Below are positions 13,801-26,200 of a stretch of DNA of 64,000 nt, one piece after another. The position numbers and the translations under genes are program-made. The notes below the pieces were generated by a model. It was not told where the DNA came from and ran no database searches. It was given only the letters and a program-made list of their open reading frames with translations. Position 1 is the first letter of the stretch. Each line of letters starts with the position of its first letter. The DNA lies in the NCBI RefSeq assembly GCF_051401765.1, contig NW_027480429.1, forward strand, positions 11,350,157 to 11,414,156, written 5' to 3'. This DNA comes from Calliopsis andreniformis. Lineage: Eukaryota; Arthropoda; Insecta; Hymenoptera; Andrenidae.

Positions 13801-16800
13801 AGGCTGCACTCTAGGGCGGTGCTCCACCAGATCAAATAGTTAGGGCCTCAGAAGTCAACGCAGGAAGCATAAAATACCAAATAAATAAAACAGTTTTACC
13901 ATCGTATAAAACGAATAATTGCTGCCAGTGTGAAAGTTATGGTCATTTCTACGTTCCGCCCAACCTAGGCTTAACCCGAGGGCGTTGTTCCACCAGATGG
14001 AATAGGGAGGGCCTAAGAAGTCAACGCCAGAAGCATAAAACACTATAAATACAACAGTTTTTCCATCATATAAAACGAATAATTGCAACCAGGATGAAAG
14101 TTATGGTCATTTCTACTTTCCGGGCAACCTAGGCTTCACTCCAGGGTGTTGCCCCACCAGATCGAATAGTTAGGGCCTTAGAAGTCCACGCCCGAAGCAT
14201 AAAACACAAAATGAATAAAACAGTTTTTCCACCGTATAAAACGAATAATTGCAACCAGTGTGAAGGTAATGGTCCTTTCTTCGTTCCGGGCAACTTAGGC
14301 GTCACTCTAGGGCGTTGCTCCACCACATCTAATAGCAACGGCCTTAGAAGTCAACCCCAGATGAATAAAATACATAAAAGATGCCACAGCTTTTCCATCG
14401 TATAAAACGAATAATTGCAACCAGTGTGAAACTTATGGTCATTTCTACTTTCCGGGCAACCTAGGCTTCACCCTAGGGCGTTGTTCCACCAGATGGAATA
14501 GTTAGGGCCTAAGAAGTCAACGCCAGAAGCATAAAATGCGATATATATACAACAGCATTTCCATCGTATAAAACGAATAATTGCAACCAGTGTGGAAGTT
14601 ATGGTCATTTCTACGTTCCGGGCAACCTAGGCTTCACTCTAGGACGTTGCTCGACCAGATCGAATAGCTAGGGCCTTAGAAGTCAACGCCTGAAGTATAA
14701 AATACAATAAAAATACAACAGTCTTTCCATCCTATAACAGGAACAATTGCAACCCGTGTGAAAGTGACGGTCATTTCTACGTTCCAGGCAACCTGGGCTT
14801 CACCCTAGGGCGTTGTTCCACCTGACGGAATGCTTAGGGCCTAAGAAGTCAACGCCAGAGGCATACAACACTATATAAATACAACAGTTTTTCCATCATA
14901 TAAAACGAATAATTGCAACCAGGATGAAAGTTATGGTCATTTCTACTTTCCGGGCAACCTAGGCTTCACTCTAGGGTGTTGCCCCACCAGATCGAATAGT
15001 TAGGGCCTTAGAAGTCCACGCCCGAAGCATAAAACACAAAATAAATAAAACAGTTTTTCCATCGTATAAAATGAATAATTGCTACCAGTGTGATAGTGAT
15101 GCTCATTTCTACGTTCCGGGCAACCTAGGCTCCACCCTAGGGCGTTGCTCCAACAGATTGAATAGTTAGGGCCTTAGAAGTCAACGCCAGAAGCATAAAA
15201 TGCAATAAAGATGCAACAGTTTTCCAGCGTATAACAGGAATAACTGCAATCAGTGTGAAAGTACTGGTCACTTCTACGTTCCGGGTAACCTAGGCTTCAC
15301 TCTATGGCGTTGTTCCACCAGATCGAATAGGTAGGGCCTAAGAAGTCAACGCCATAAAAATAAAATACAATATAAACATAACAGTTTTTCCATCGTATAA
15401 CACGAATAATAGCAACCAGTGTGAAAGTTATGATCATTTCAACGTTCCGGGCAATCTAGGCTTCACTCTAGGGCGTTGCTCCACCATATCAATCAGCTAC
15501 GGCCTTAGAAGTCAACGCCCGAAGCATGAAATGCAAAATAAATAGAACAGTTTTTCCATTGTATAAAACGAATAATTGCTACCAGCGTGAAAGTAATGGT
15601 CATTTCTACGTTCCGGGCAACGTAGGTTTCACTCTAGGGCGTTGATCCACCAGAGGGAATAGTTAGGGCCTAAGAAGTCAACGCCAGAAGCATAAAATAC
15701 AATATAAATACAACAGCTTTTCAATCGTATAAAACGAATAATTGCAACTAGTGTGAAGGTTATGGACATTTCTACATTCCCGCCAACCTAGGCTTCACAC
15801 TAGGGCGTTGCTCCACCAGATCGAATAGTTAGGGCCTTAGAAGTCAACGCCAGAAGCATAAAATACAGTAAAGATGCAAAAGTTTTTCCATCGTGTAACA
15901 GGAATAACTGCAAATAGTGTGAAAGTAATGGTCATTTCTACGTTCCGGGCAACCTAGGCTTCACTCTAGGTCGTTGCTCCACCAGATCAAATAGCTAGCA
16001 ACTTAGAATTAAACGCCAGAAGCATAGAATACAATAAAAATACAACAGTTTTTCCATCGTGTAACTGGAATAATTGCAACCAGTGTGAATGGAACTGTCA
16101 TTTCTACGTTCCGGCAACCTAGGTTTCACTCTAGGGCGTTGCTCCACCAAATCGAATAGCTAGGGCCTTAGAAGTCAACGCCAGAAGCATAAAATACAAT
16201 AAAGATGCAAAAGATTTTCCATCGTATAACAGGAATAACTGCAGACGGTGTGAATGTAATGGTCATATCTACGTTCCAGGCAACCTGGGCTTCACTCTAG
16301 GGCGTTGTTCCACCAGATCGAATAGTTAGGCCCTAAGGAGTCAACGCCAGGAGCATAAAATGCAAAAAAAGTAAAACAGTTTTTCCATCGTATAACAGGA
16401 ATGATTCCAGCCAGTTAGAAAGTGATGGTCATTTCTACGTTCCTGGCAACCTAGGTTTCACTCTAGGGCGTCGCTCCAATAGATCGAATGGCTAGGGACT
16501 CAGAATTCAACGCCAGAAGGATAAAATACAATATAAGTACAACAGTGTTTTCATCGTATAAAATGAATAATTGCAAACATGGTGAAAGTTATGGTTATTT
16601 CAACTTTCCGGGCAACCTAGGCTTCACTCTAGGGCGTTGCTCCACCACTCTGAATAGTTAGGGCCTGAGAAGTCAACGCCCGAAGCATAAAATGCAATAA
16701 AAATACAACAGTTTTTCGATCGTATAACAGGAATAATTCCAACCAGTTTGAAAGTGATGGTCATTTCTACGTTCCGGGCAACCTAGGCTCCACTCTAGGG

Positions 16801-19800
16801 CGTTGTGCCACCAGATTGAATAGTTAGGGCCTTAGAAGTCAACGCCCGAAGCATAAAATACAAAATAAATAAAACAGTTTTTCCATCGTATAAAACGAAT
16901 AATAGCTACCAGTGTGAAAGTTATGGTCATTTCTACGTTCCGCGCAACCTAGGCTTCACCCCAGGGCGTTGTTCCACCAGATGGAATAGTTAGGGCCTAA
17001 GAAGTCAACGCCAGAAGCATAAAATGCGATATATATACAACAGCATTTCCATCGTATAAAACGAATAATTGCAACCAGTGTGGAAGTTATGGTCATTTCT
17101 ACGTTCCGGGCAACCTAGGCTTCACTCTAGGACGTTGCTCGACCAGATCGAATAGCTAGGGCCTTAGAAGTCAACGCCTGAAGTATAAAATACAATAAAA
17201 ATACAACAGTCTTTCCATCCTATAACAGGAATAATTGCAACCCGTGTGAAAGTGACGGTCATTTCTACGTTCCAGGCAACCTGGGCTTCACCCTAGGGCG
17301 TTGTTCCACCAGATGGAATGCTTAGGGCCTAAGAAGTCAACGCCAGAGGCATACAACACTATATAAATACAACAGTTTTTCCATCATATAAAACGAATAA
17401 TTGCAACCAGGATGAAAGTTATGGTCATTTCTACTTTCCGGGCAACCTAGGCTTCACTCTAGGGTGTTGCCACACCAGATCGAATAGTTAGGGCCTTAGA
17501 AGTCCACGCCCGAAGCATAAAACACAAAATAAATAAAACAGTTTTTCCATCGCATAAAACGAATAATTGCAACCAGTATGAAAGTTAACGTCATTTCTAC
17601 TTTCCGGGCAACATAGGCTTCACCCTTGGGCGTTGCACCAACAGATTGAATAGTTAGGGCCTGAGAAGTCAACGCCCGAAGCATAAAATACAAAATAAAT
17701 AGAACAGTTTTTCCATCGTATAAAACGAATAATTGCAACCAGTGTGAAGGTAATGGTCCTTTCTTCGTTCCGGGCAACTTAGGCGTCACTCTAGGGCGTT
17801 GCTCCACCACATCTAATAGCCACGGCCTTAGAAGTCAACCCCAGATGAATAAAATACATAAAAGATGCCACAGCTTTTCCATCGTATAAAACGAATAATT
17901 GCAACCAGTGTGAAAGTTATGGTCATTTCTACTTTCCGGGCATCGTAGGCTTCACTCTAGGGCGTTGTTCCACCAGATCGAATAGTTAGGGCCTTAGAAG
18001 TCAACGCCAGAATCATAAAATACGATATAAATACAACAGCTTTTCCATCGTATAAGACGAATAATTGCAACCGGTGTGAATGTAATGGTCATTTCTACGT
18101 TCCGGGCAACCTAGGCTTCACTCTCGGCCGTTGCTCCAGCAAATCGAATAGCTTGGTCCTTAGAAGTCAACGCCAGAAGCATAAAGTACAATAAAGTTGC
18201 AAAAGTTTTTCCATCGTATAATAGGAATAACTGCAAACAGTGTGAAAGTTATGGTCATTTCTACGTTCCGGGCAACCTCAGCTTCACTGTAGGGCGTTGT
18301 GGCACCAGATCGAATAGTTAGGACCTTAGAAATCAACGCCCGAAACATAAAATACAAAATAAATAAAACAGTTTTTCCATCGTATAAAACGAATAATTGC
18401 AACCAGTATAAAAGTTAACGTCATTTCTACTTTCCGGGCAACATAGGCTTCAGCCTTGGACGTTGCACCAACAGATTGAATAGTTAGGGCCTTAGAAGTC
18501 AACGCTCGAAGAATAAAATACGAAATAAATAGAATAGTTTTTCCATCGTATAAAACGAATAATTGCAACCAGTGTGAAGGTAATGGTCTTTACCACGTTC
18601 CGGGCAACCTAGGCTTCACTCTAGCGCGTTGCTCCACCAGATCGAATAGTTAGGTCCTAAGAAGTCCACGCCAGAAGCATAAAATACGATATAAGTACAA
18701 CAGCTTTTCCATCGTATAAAACGAATAATTGCAACCAGTGTGAAAGTAATGAACATTTCTACGTGCCGGGCAACGTAGGTTTCGCTCTACGGCGTTGATC
18801 CACCAGAGGGAATAGTTAGGTCCTTAGAAGTCAACGCCCGAAGCATAAAATACAAAACAAATAGAACAGTTTTTCCATCGTATAAAATGAATAATTGCTA
18901 CCAGTGTGATAGTTATGCTCATTTCTACGTTCCGGGCAACCTAGGCTCCACCCTAGGGCGTTGAACCAACAGATTGAATAGTTAGGGCCTTAGAAGTCAA
19001 CGCCAGAAGCATAAAATACAATATAAATACAACAGCTTTTCAATCGTATAAAACGAATAATTGCAACTAGTGTGAAGGTTATGGACATTTCTACATTCCC
19101 GCCAACCTAGGCTTCACACTAGGGCGTTGCTCCACCAGATCGAATAGTTAGGGCCTTAGAAGTCAACGCCAGAAGCATAAAATACAGTAAAGATGCAAAG
19201 GTTTTTCCATCGTGTAACAGGAATAACTGCAAACAGTGTGAAAGTAATGGTCATTTCTACGTTCCGGGCAACCTAGGCTTCACTCTAGGTCGTTGCTCCA
19301 CCAGATCAAATAGCTAGCGACTTAGAATTAAACGCCAGAAGCATAGAATACAATAAAAATACAACAGTTTTTCCATCGTGTAACTGGAATAATTGCAACC
19401 AGTGTGAATGGAATTGTCATTTCTACGTTCCGGCAACCTAGGTTTCACTCTAGGGCGTTGCTCCACCAAATCGAATAGCTAGGGCCTTAGAAGACAACGC
19501 CAGAAGCATAAAATACAATAAAGATGCAAAAGATTTTCCATCGTATAACAGGAATAACTGCAAACGGTGTGAATGTAATGGTCATTTCTACGTTCCAGGC
19601 AACCTGGGCTTCACTCTAGGGCGTTGTTCCACCAGATCGAATAGTTAGGCCCTAAGGAGTCAACGCCAGGAGCATAAAATGCAAAAAAAGTAAAACAGTT
19701 TTTCCATCGTATAACAGGAATGATTCCAGCCAGTTAGAAAGTGATGGTCATTTCTACGTTCCTGGCAACCTAGGTTTCACTCTAGGGCGTCGCTCCAATA

Positions 19801-20344
19801 GATCGAATGGCTAGGGACTTAGAATTCAACGTCAGAAGGATAAAATACAATATAAGTACAACAGTGTTTTCATCGTATAAAATGAATAATTGCAAACATG
19901 GTGAAAGTTATGGTTATTTCTACTTTCCGGGCAACCTAGGCTTCACTCTAGGGCGCTGCTCCACCACTCTGAATAGTTAGGGCCTGAGAAGTCAACGCCC
20001 GAAGCATAAAATGCAATAAAAATACAACAGTTTTTCGATCGTATAACAGGAATAATTCCAACCAGTTTGAAAGTGATGGTCATTTCTACGTTCCGGGCAA
20101 CCTAGGCTCCACTCTAGGGCGTTGTGCCACCAGATTGAATAGTTAGGGCCTTAGAAGTCAACGCCCGAAGCATAAAATACAAAATAAATAAAACAGTTTT
20201 TCCATCGTATAAAACGAATAATAGCTACCAGTGTGAAAGTTATGGTCATTTCTACGTTCCGCGCAACCTAGGCTTCACACTAGGGCGTTGTTCCACCAGA
20301 TGGAATAGTTAGGACCTAAGAAGTCAACGCCAGAAGCATAAAAT
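5080..20344 (+). repeat. Five copies of a shared terminal octamer
   Basis: An eight-monomer segment beginning with AGCTTTTCAATCGTATAAAACG and GCAACTAGTGTGAAGG ends at the GCGATATATA marker each time. Copies run from about 5,080 to 6,410, 8,400 to 9,729, 12,050 to 13,377, 15,695 to 17,025 and 19,015 to 20,344. It includes the one-base-short unit GTTCCGGCAACC, the GTGTAACTGGAATAATT unit and the CGTCGCTCCAATAGATCG unit in the same order. It therefore forms the end of both the 15- and the 20-monomer blocks and is the core element of the left domain. Confidence 0.8.
10890..14537 (+). repeat. 22-monomer HOR variant (15+7) lacking the 20-block
   Basis: Bounded by GCGATATATA at 10890 and 14538, with an internal marker at 13378 that splits it into 15 and 7 monomers (2,488 + 1,160 = 3,648 bp). 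The 7-block repeats 9,730-10,889 at an offset of 3,648. The 15-block repeats 3,923-6,410 at 6,967. Compared with the 42-mer it simply lacks the 20-monomer block, with register kept. Either the 42-mer lost the block, or the 22-mer is ancestral and the block was inserted. An unequal exchange between marker sites explains both. Confidence 0.85.
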
Positions 20345-21080
20345 GCGATATATATACAACAGCATTTCCATCGTATAAAACGAATAATTGCAACCAGTGT
20401 GGAAGTTATGGTCATTTCTACGTTCCGGGCAACCTAGGCTTCACTGTAGGGCGTTGCGGCACCAGATCGAATAGTTAGGGCCTTAGAAATCAACGCCCGA
20501 AGCATAAAATACAAAATAAATAAAACAGTTTTTCCATCGTATAAAACGAATAATTGCAACCAGTATAAAAGTTAACGTCATTTCTACTTTCCGGGCAACA
20601 TAGGCTTCAGCCTTGGGCGTTGCACCAACAGATTGAATAGTTAGGGCCTTAGAAGTCAACGCTCGAAGAATAAAATACGAAATAAATAGAATAGTGTTTC
20701 CATCGTATAAAACGAATAATTGCAACCAGTGTGAAGGTAATGGTCTTTACCACGTTCCGGGCAACCTAGGCTGCACTCTAGGGCGGTGCTCCACCAGATC
20801 AAATAGTTAGGGCCTCAGAAGTCAACGCAGGAAGCATAAAATACCAAATAAATAAAACAGTTTTACCATCGTATAAAACGAATAATTGCTGCCAGTGTGA
20901 AAGTTATGGTCATTTCTACGTTCCGCCCAACCTAGGCTTAACCCGAGGGCGTTGTTCCACCAGATGGAATAGGTAGGGCCTAAGAAGTCAACGCCAGAAG
21001 CATAAAACACTATAAATACAACAGTTTTTCCATCATATAAAACGAATAATTGCAACCAGGATGAAAGTTATGGTCATTTC
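14538..21080 (+). repeat. Second 42-mer HOR copy, truncated in its 7-block
   Basis: Repeats about 3,923-10,465 at an offset of 10,615 bp (64 monomers less nine bases). Markers at 14538, 17026 and 20345 give the 15- and 20-blocks, followed by about 4.5 monomers of the 7-block. Only scattered substitutions were noticed, for example CCTGACGG for CCTGATGG near 14,822 and CTGAGAAG for CTTAGAAG near 17,663. The match fails near 21,080-21,100, where the sequence turns into CTTCAACATAGGGCG instead of CTTCACTCCAGGGTG. Confidence 0.85.
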
Positions 21081-23220
21081 TACTTTCCGGGCAACCTAGG
21101 CTTCAACATAGGGCGTTGCTCCAACAGATTGAATAGTTAGGGACTTAGAAGTCAATGCCCGAAGCATAAAATACAATATAAATACAACAGTTTTTCCATC
21201 GTATAAAACGAATAATTGCAACCAGTATGAAAGCTAACGTCATTTCTCATTTCCGGGCAACCGAGGCTTCACCCTGGGGCGTTGCACCAATTGATTGAAT
21301 AGCTAGGGCCTTAGAAGTCAACGCCCGAAGCATAAAATACAAAATAAACAGAACAGTTTTTCCATCGTATAAAACGAATAATTGCCACCGGTGTGAAAGT
21401 TATGGTCATTTCTCCGTTTCGGGCAACCTAGGCTTCACTCTAGGGCGTTGCTCCAACAGATCGAATAGTTAGGGCCTTAGAAGTCAAAGCCAGAAGCATA
21501 AAATACAAAATAAATAAAACAGTTTTTCCATCGTATAAAACGAATAATTGCTGCCAGTGTTAAAGTAATGGTCATTTCTACGTTCCGGGCAGTCTAGGCT
21601 TCACTCTAGGTCGTTGCTCCACCAGATCAAATAGCTAGCGACTTAGAATTAAACGCCAGAAGCATAGAATACAATAAAAGTACAACAGTTTTTCCATCGT
21701 ATAGCTGGAATAATTGCAACCAGTGTGAATGGAATTGTCATTTCTACGTTCCGGCAACCTAGGTTTCACTCTAGGGCGTTGCTCCACCAAATCGAATAGC
21801 TAGGGCCTTAGAAGTCAACGCCTGAAGTATAAAATACAATAAAAATACAACAGTCTTTCCATCCTATAACAGGAATAATTGCAACCCGTGTGAAAGTGAC
21901 GGTCATTCCTACGTTCCAGGCAACCTGGGCTTCACCCTAGGGCGTTGTTCCACCAGATGGAATGCTTAGGGCCTAAGAAGTCAACGCCAGAGGCATACAA
22001 CACTATATAAATACAACAGTTTTTCCATCATATAAAACGAATAATTGCAACCAGGATGAAAGTTATGGTCATTTCTACTTTCCGGGCAACCTAGGCTTCA
22101 CTCCAGGGTGTTGCCCCACCAGATCGAATAGTTAGGGCCTTAGAAGTCCACGCCCGAAGCATAAAACACAAAATGAATAAAACAGTTTTTCCACCGTATA
22201 AAACGAATAATTGCAACCAGTGTGAAGGTAATGGTCCTTTCTTCGTTCCGGGCAACTTAAGCGTCACTCTAGGGCGTTGCTCCACCACATCTAATAGCAA
22301 CGGCCTTAGAAGTCAACCCCAGATGAATAAAATACATAAAAGATGCCACAGCTTTTCCATCGTATAAAACGAATAATTGCAACCAGTGTGAAAGTTATGG
22401 TCATTTCTACTTTCCGGGCATCCTAGGCTTCACTCTAGGGCGTTGTGCCACCAGATCGAATAGTTAGGGCCTTAGAAGTCAACGCCAGAATCATAAAATA
22501 CGATATAAATACAACAGCTTTTCCATCGTATATGACGAATAATTGCAACCGGTGTGAATGTAATGGTCATTTCTACGTTCCGGGCAACCTAGGCTTCACT
22601 CTCGGCCGTTGCTCCAGCAAATCGAATAGCTTGTTCCTTAGAAGTCAACGCCAGAAGCATAAAGTACAATAAAGATGCAAAAGTTTTTCCATCGTATAAT
22701 AGGAATAACTGCAAACAGTGTGAAAGTTATGGTCATTTCTACGTTCCGGGCAACCTCAGCTTCACTGTAGGGCGTTGCGGCAACAGATCGAATAGTTAGG
22801 GCCTTAGAAATCAACGCCCGAAGCATAAAATACAAAATAAATAAAACAGTTTTTCCATCGTATAAAACGAATAATTGCAACCAGTATAAAAGTTAACGTC
22901 ATTTCTACTTTCCGGGCAACATAGGCATCAGCCTTGGGCGTTGCACCAACAGATTGAATAGTTAGGGCCTTAGAAGTCAACGCTCGAAGAATAAAATACG
23001 AAATAAATAGAATAGTTTTTCCATCGTATAAAACGAATAATTGCAACCAGTGTGAAGGTAATGGTCTTTACCACGTTCCGGGCAACCTAGGCTGCACTCT
23101 AGGGCGGTGCTCCACCAGATCAAATAGTTAGGGCCTTCGAAGTCAAAGCCAGAAGCATAAAATACAAAATAAATAAAACAGTTTTTCCATCCTATAAAAC
23201 GAATAATTGCTACCAGTGTG
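21080..23220 (+). repeat. Mosaic segment of displaced left-domain pieces
   Basis: About 21,080-21,600 holds monomers with no close copy elsewhere in the window that I noticed. About 21,600-21,810 repeats the octamer units with CTAGCGACTTAGAATTAAACG. About 21,820-22,030 repeats the CAACGCCTGAAGTATAAAATAC unit of 11,040. About 22,030-22,375 repeats the 7-block at 10,430. About 22,380-23,070 repeats 7,290-7,980. At about 23,080 it switches to GGCTGCACTCTAGGGCGGTG as at 10,150. Each switch keeps monomer register. This is the right-hand end of the 42-mer region, broken up by several exchanges. Confidence 0.75.
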
Positions 23221-23221
23221 A

Positions 23222-26200
23222 AAGTTATGGTCATTTCCATGTTCAGGGCAACCTAGTCTTCACTCTAGGTCGTTGTTCCACCAGATCGAACAGTTAGGGC
23301 CTAAGAAATCAACGCCAGAAGAATAAAATGCAATATAAGTACAAAAGCTTTTCCATCGTAAAAAATGAATAATTGCAAACATTGTGAAAGTAATGGTCAT
23401 TTCTATGTTCCGGGCAACCGAGGCGTCACTCTATGGCGTTGCTCCGCCACATCTAATAGCTACGGCCTTAGAAGTCATCCGCAGATAGATAAAATACAAT
23501 AAAGGTGCTACAGCTTTTCCATCGTATAAAACGAATAATTGCAACCAGTGTGAAAGTTATGGTCATTTCTACTTTCCAGGCATCCCAGGCTTCACCCTAG
23601 GGCGTTGTTCCACCAGATCGAACAGTTAGGGCCTAAGAAGTCAACGCCAGAAGCATAAAATACAATATAAATATAACAGTTTTTCCATCGTATAAAACGA
23701 ATAATTGCTACCAGTGTGAACGTTATGGTCATTTCTACGTTCCGGGCAACCTAGGCTTCACTCTAGGGCGTTGTGCCACCAGATAGAATAGTTAGGTCCT
23801 TAGAAGTCAACGCCAGAAGCATAAAATACGAAATAAATACAACAGCTTTTCCATCGTATAAAACGAATAATTGCTACCAGTGTGAAAGTTATGGTCATTT
23901 CCATGTTCAGGGCAACCTAGTCTTCACTCTAGGTCGTTGTTCCACCAGATCGAATAGTTGGGGCCTAAGAAGTCAACGCCAGAAGAATAAAATACAATAT
24001 AAGTACATAAGTTTTTCCATCGTATAAAATGAATAATTGCAAACATTGTGAAAGTAATGGTCATTTCTACGCTCCGGGCAACCTAGGCGTCATTCTAGGG
24101 CGATGCTCCACCACATCTAATAGCTACGGCCTTAGAAGTCAACGCCAGATGAATAAAATACAATAAAGATGCCACAGCTTTTCCATCGTATAAAACGAAT
24201 AATTGCAACCAGTGTGAAAGCTATGGTCATTTCTACTTTCCGGGCAACCTAGGCTTCAGCCTAGGGCGGTGCTGCACCGGATCAAATAGTTAGGGCCTAA
24301 GAAGTCAACGCCAGAAGCATCAAATACAATATAAATATAACAGTTTTTCCATCGTCTAAAACGAATAATAGCAACCAGTGTGAAAGTTATGGTCATTTCT
24401 ATGTTCCGCGCAACCTAGGCTTCACCCTAGGGCGTTGTTCCACCCGATGAAATAGTTAGGGCCTTTGAAATAAACGCCAGAAGCATAAAATACAATAAAG
24501 ATGCAACAGCTTTTCCATCGTATAAAACGAATAATTGCAACCAGTGTGAAAGTTATGGTCATTTAAAATTTCAGGGCAACCTAGGCTTCACCCTAGGGCG
24601 CTGCACCAACAGATTGAATAGTTACGGTCTTAGAAGTCAACGCCCGAAGCATAAAATACAAAATAAACAGAACAGTTTTTCCATCGTATAACACGAATAA
24701 TTGCTACCGGTTTGAAATTTATGGTCATTTCTCCGTTCCGGGCAACCTAAGCTTCACTCTAGGGCGTTGCTCCACCAGATCGATTAGTTAGGGCCTTAGA
24801 AGTCAACGCCAGAAGCATAAAATACAAAATAAATAAAACAGTTTTTCCATCGTGTAAAACGAATAATTGCTACCAGTGTGAAAGTTATGGTCATTTCTAC
24901 GTTCCGCGCAACCTAGGCTTCACCCTAGGGCGTTGTTCCACCCGATGAAATAGTTTGGGCCTACTAAGTTAACGCCAGAGGCATAAAATACGATATAAAT
25001 ACAACAGCTTTTCCATCGTATAAAACGAATAACTGCAACCAGTGTGGAAGTTGTGGTCATTTCTACTTTCCGGGCAACCTAGGCTTCACCCTAGGGCGTT
25101 GCACCAACAGATTGAATAGTTAGGGCCTTAGCAGTCAACGCCTGAAGCATAAAATACAAAATAAATAAAACAGTTTTTCCATCGTATAAAACGAATAATT
25201 ACAACCAGTATAAAAGTTAACGTCATTTCTACTTTCCGGGCAACATAGGCTTCACCCTTGGGCGTTGCACCAACAGACTGAATAGTTAGGGCCTTAGAAG
25301 TCAACGCCCGAAGCATAAAATGCAAAATAAATACAGCAGTTTTTCCATCGTATAAAACGAATAATTGCTACCGGTGTGAAAGTTATGGTCATTTCTCCGT
25401 TCCGGGCAACCTAGGCTTCACTCTAGGGCGTTGCTCTACCAGATCGAAAAGTTAGGGCCTTAGAAGTCAACGCCAGAAGCATAAAATACAAAATAAATAA
25501 AACAGTTTTTCCATCGTATAAAACGAATACTTGCTACCAGTGTGAACGTTATGGTCATTTCAACGTTCCGGGCAACCTAGGTTTCACTCTATGGCGTTGC
25601 TCGACCAGATCGAATAGCTAGGGCCTTAGAAGTCAACGCCAGATGAATAAATTGCAGAATAAGTACAAAAGCCTTTCCATCGTATAAAATGAATAATTGC
25701 AAACATTGTGAAAGTAATGGTTATTTCTACGTTCCGGGCAACCTATGCGTCACTCTAGGGCGTTTCTCCACCACATCTAATAGCTACGGCCTTAGAAGTC
25801 AACCACAGATGAATAAAATACAATAAAGATGCCACAGCTTTTCCATCGTATAAAACGAATAATTGCAACCAGTGTGAAAGTTATGGTCATTTCTACTTTC
25901 CGGGCATCGTAGGCTTCACCATAGGACGTTGTTCCACCAGATCGAACAGTTAGGGCCTAAGAAGTCAACGCCAGAAGCATAAAATACAATATAAATATAA
26001 CAGTTTTTCCATCGTTTAAAACGAATGATAGCAACCAGTGTGAAAGTTATGGTCATTTCTACGTTCCGGGCAACCTAGGCTTCACTCTAGGGCGTTGCTC
26101 CACCAGATCGAATAGTTTGGGCCTTAGAAGTCAACGCCCGAAGCATAAAATACGAAATAAATAAAACAGTTTTTCCATAGTATAAAACGAATAATTGCAA

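Noticed and set aside
6881..23240. Minus-strand open frames of 69-104 codons with a hydrophobic, membrane-like composition
   Set aside because: They recur at every copy of the same monomers, start and stop at repeat positions, span at most about two monomers and have no gene signals. The hydrophobicity comes from reading the A/T-rich linker in reverse.
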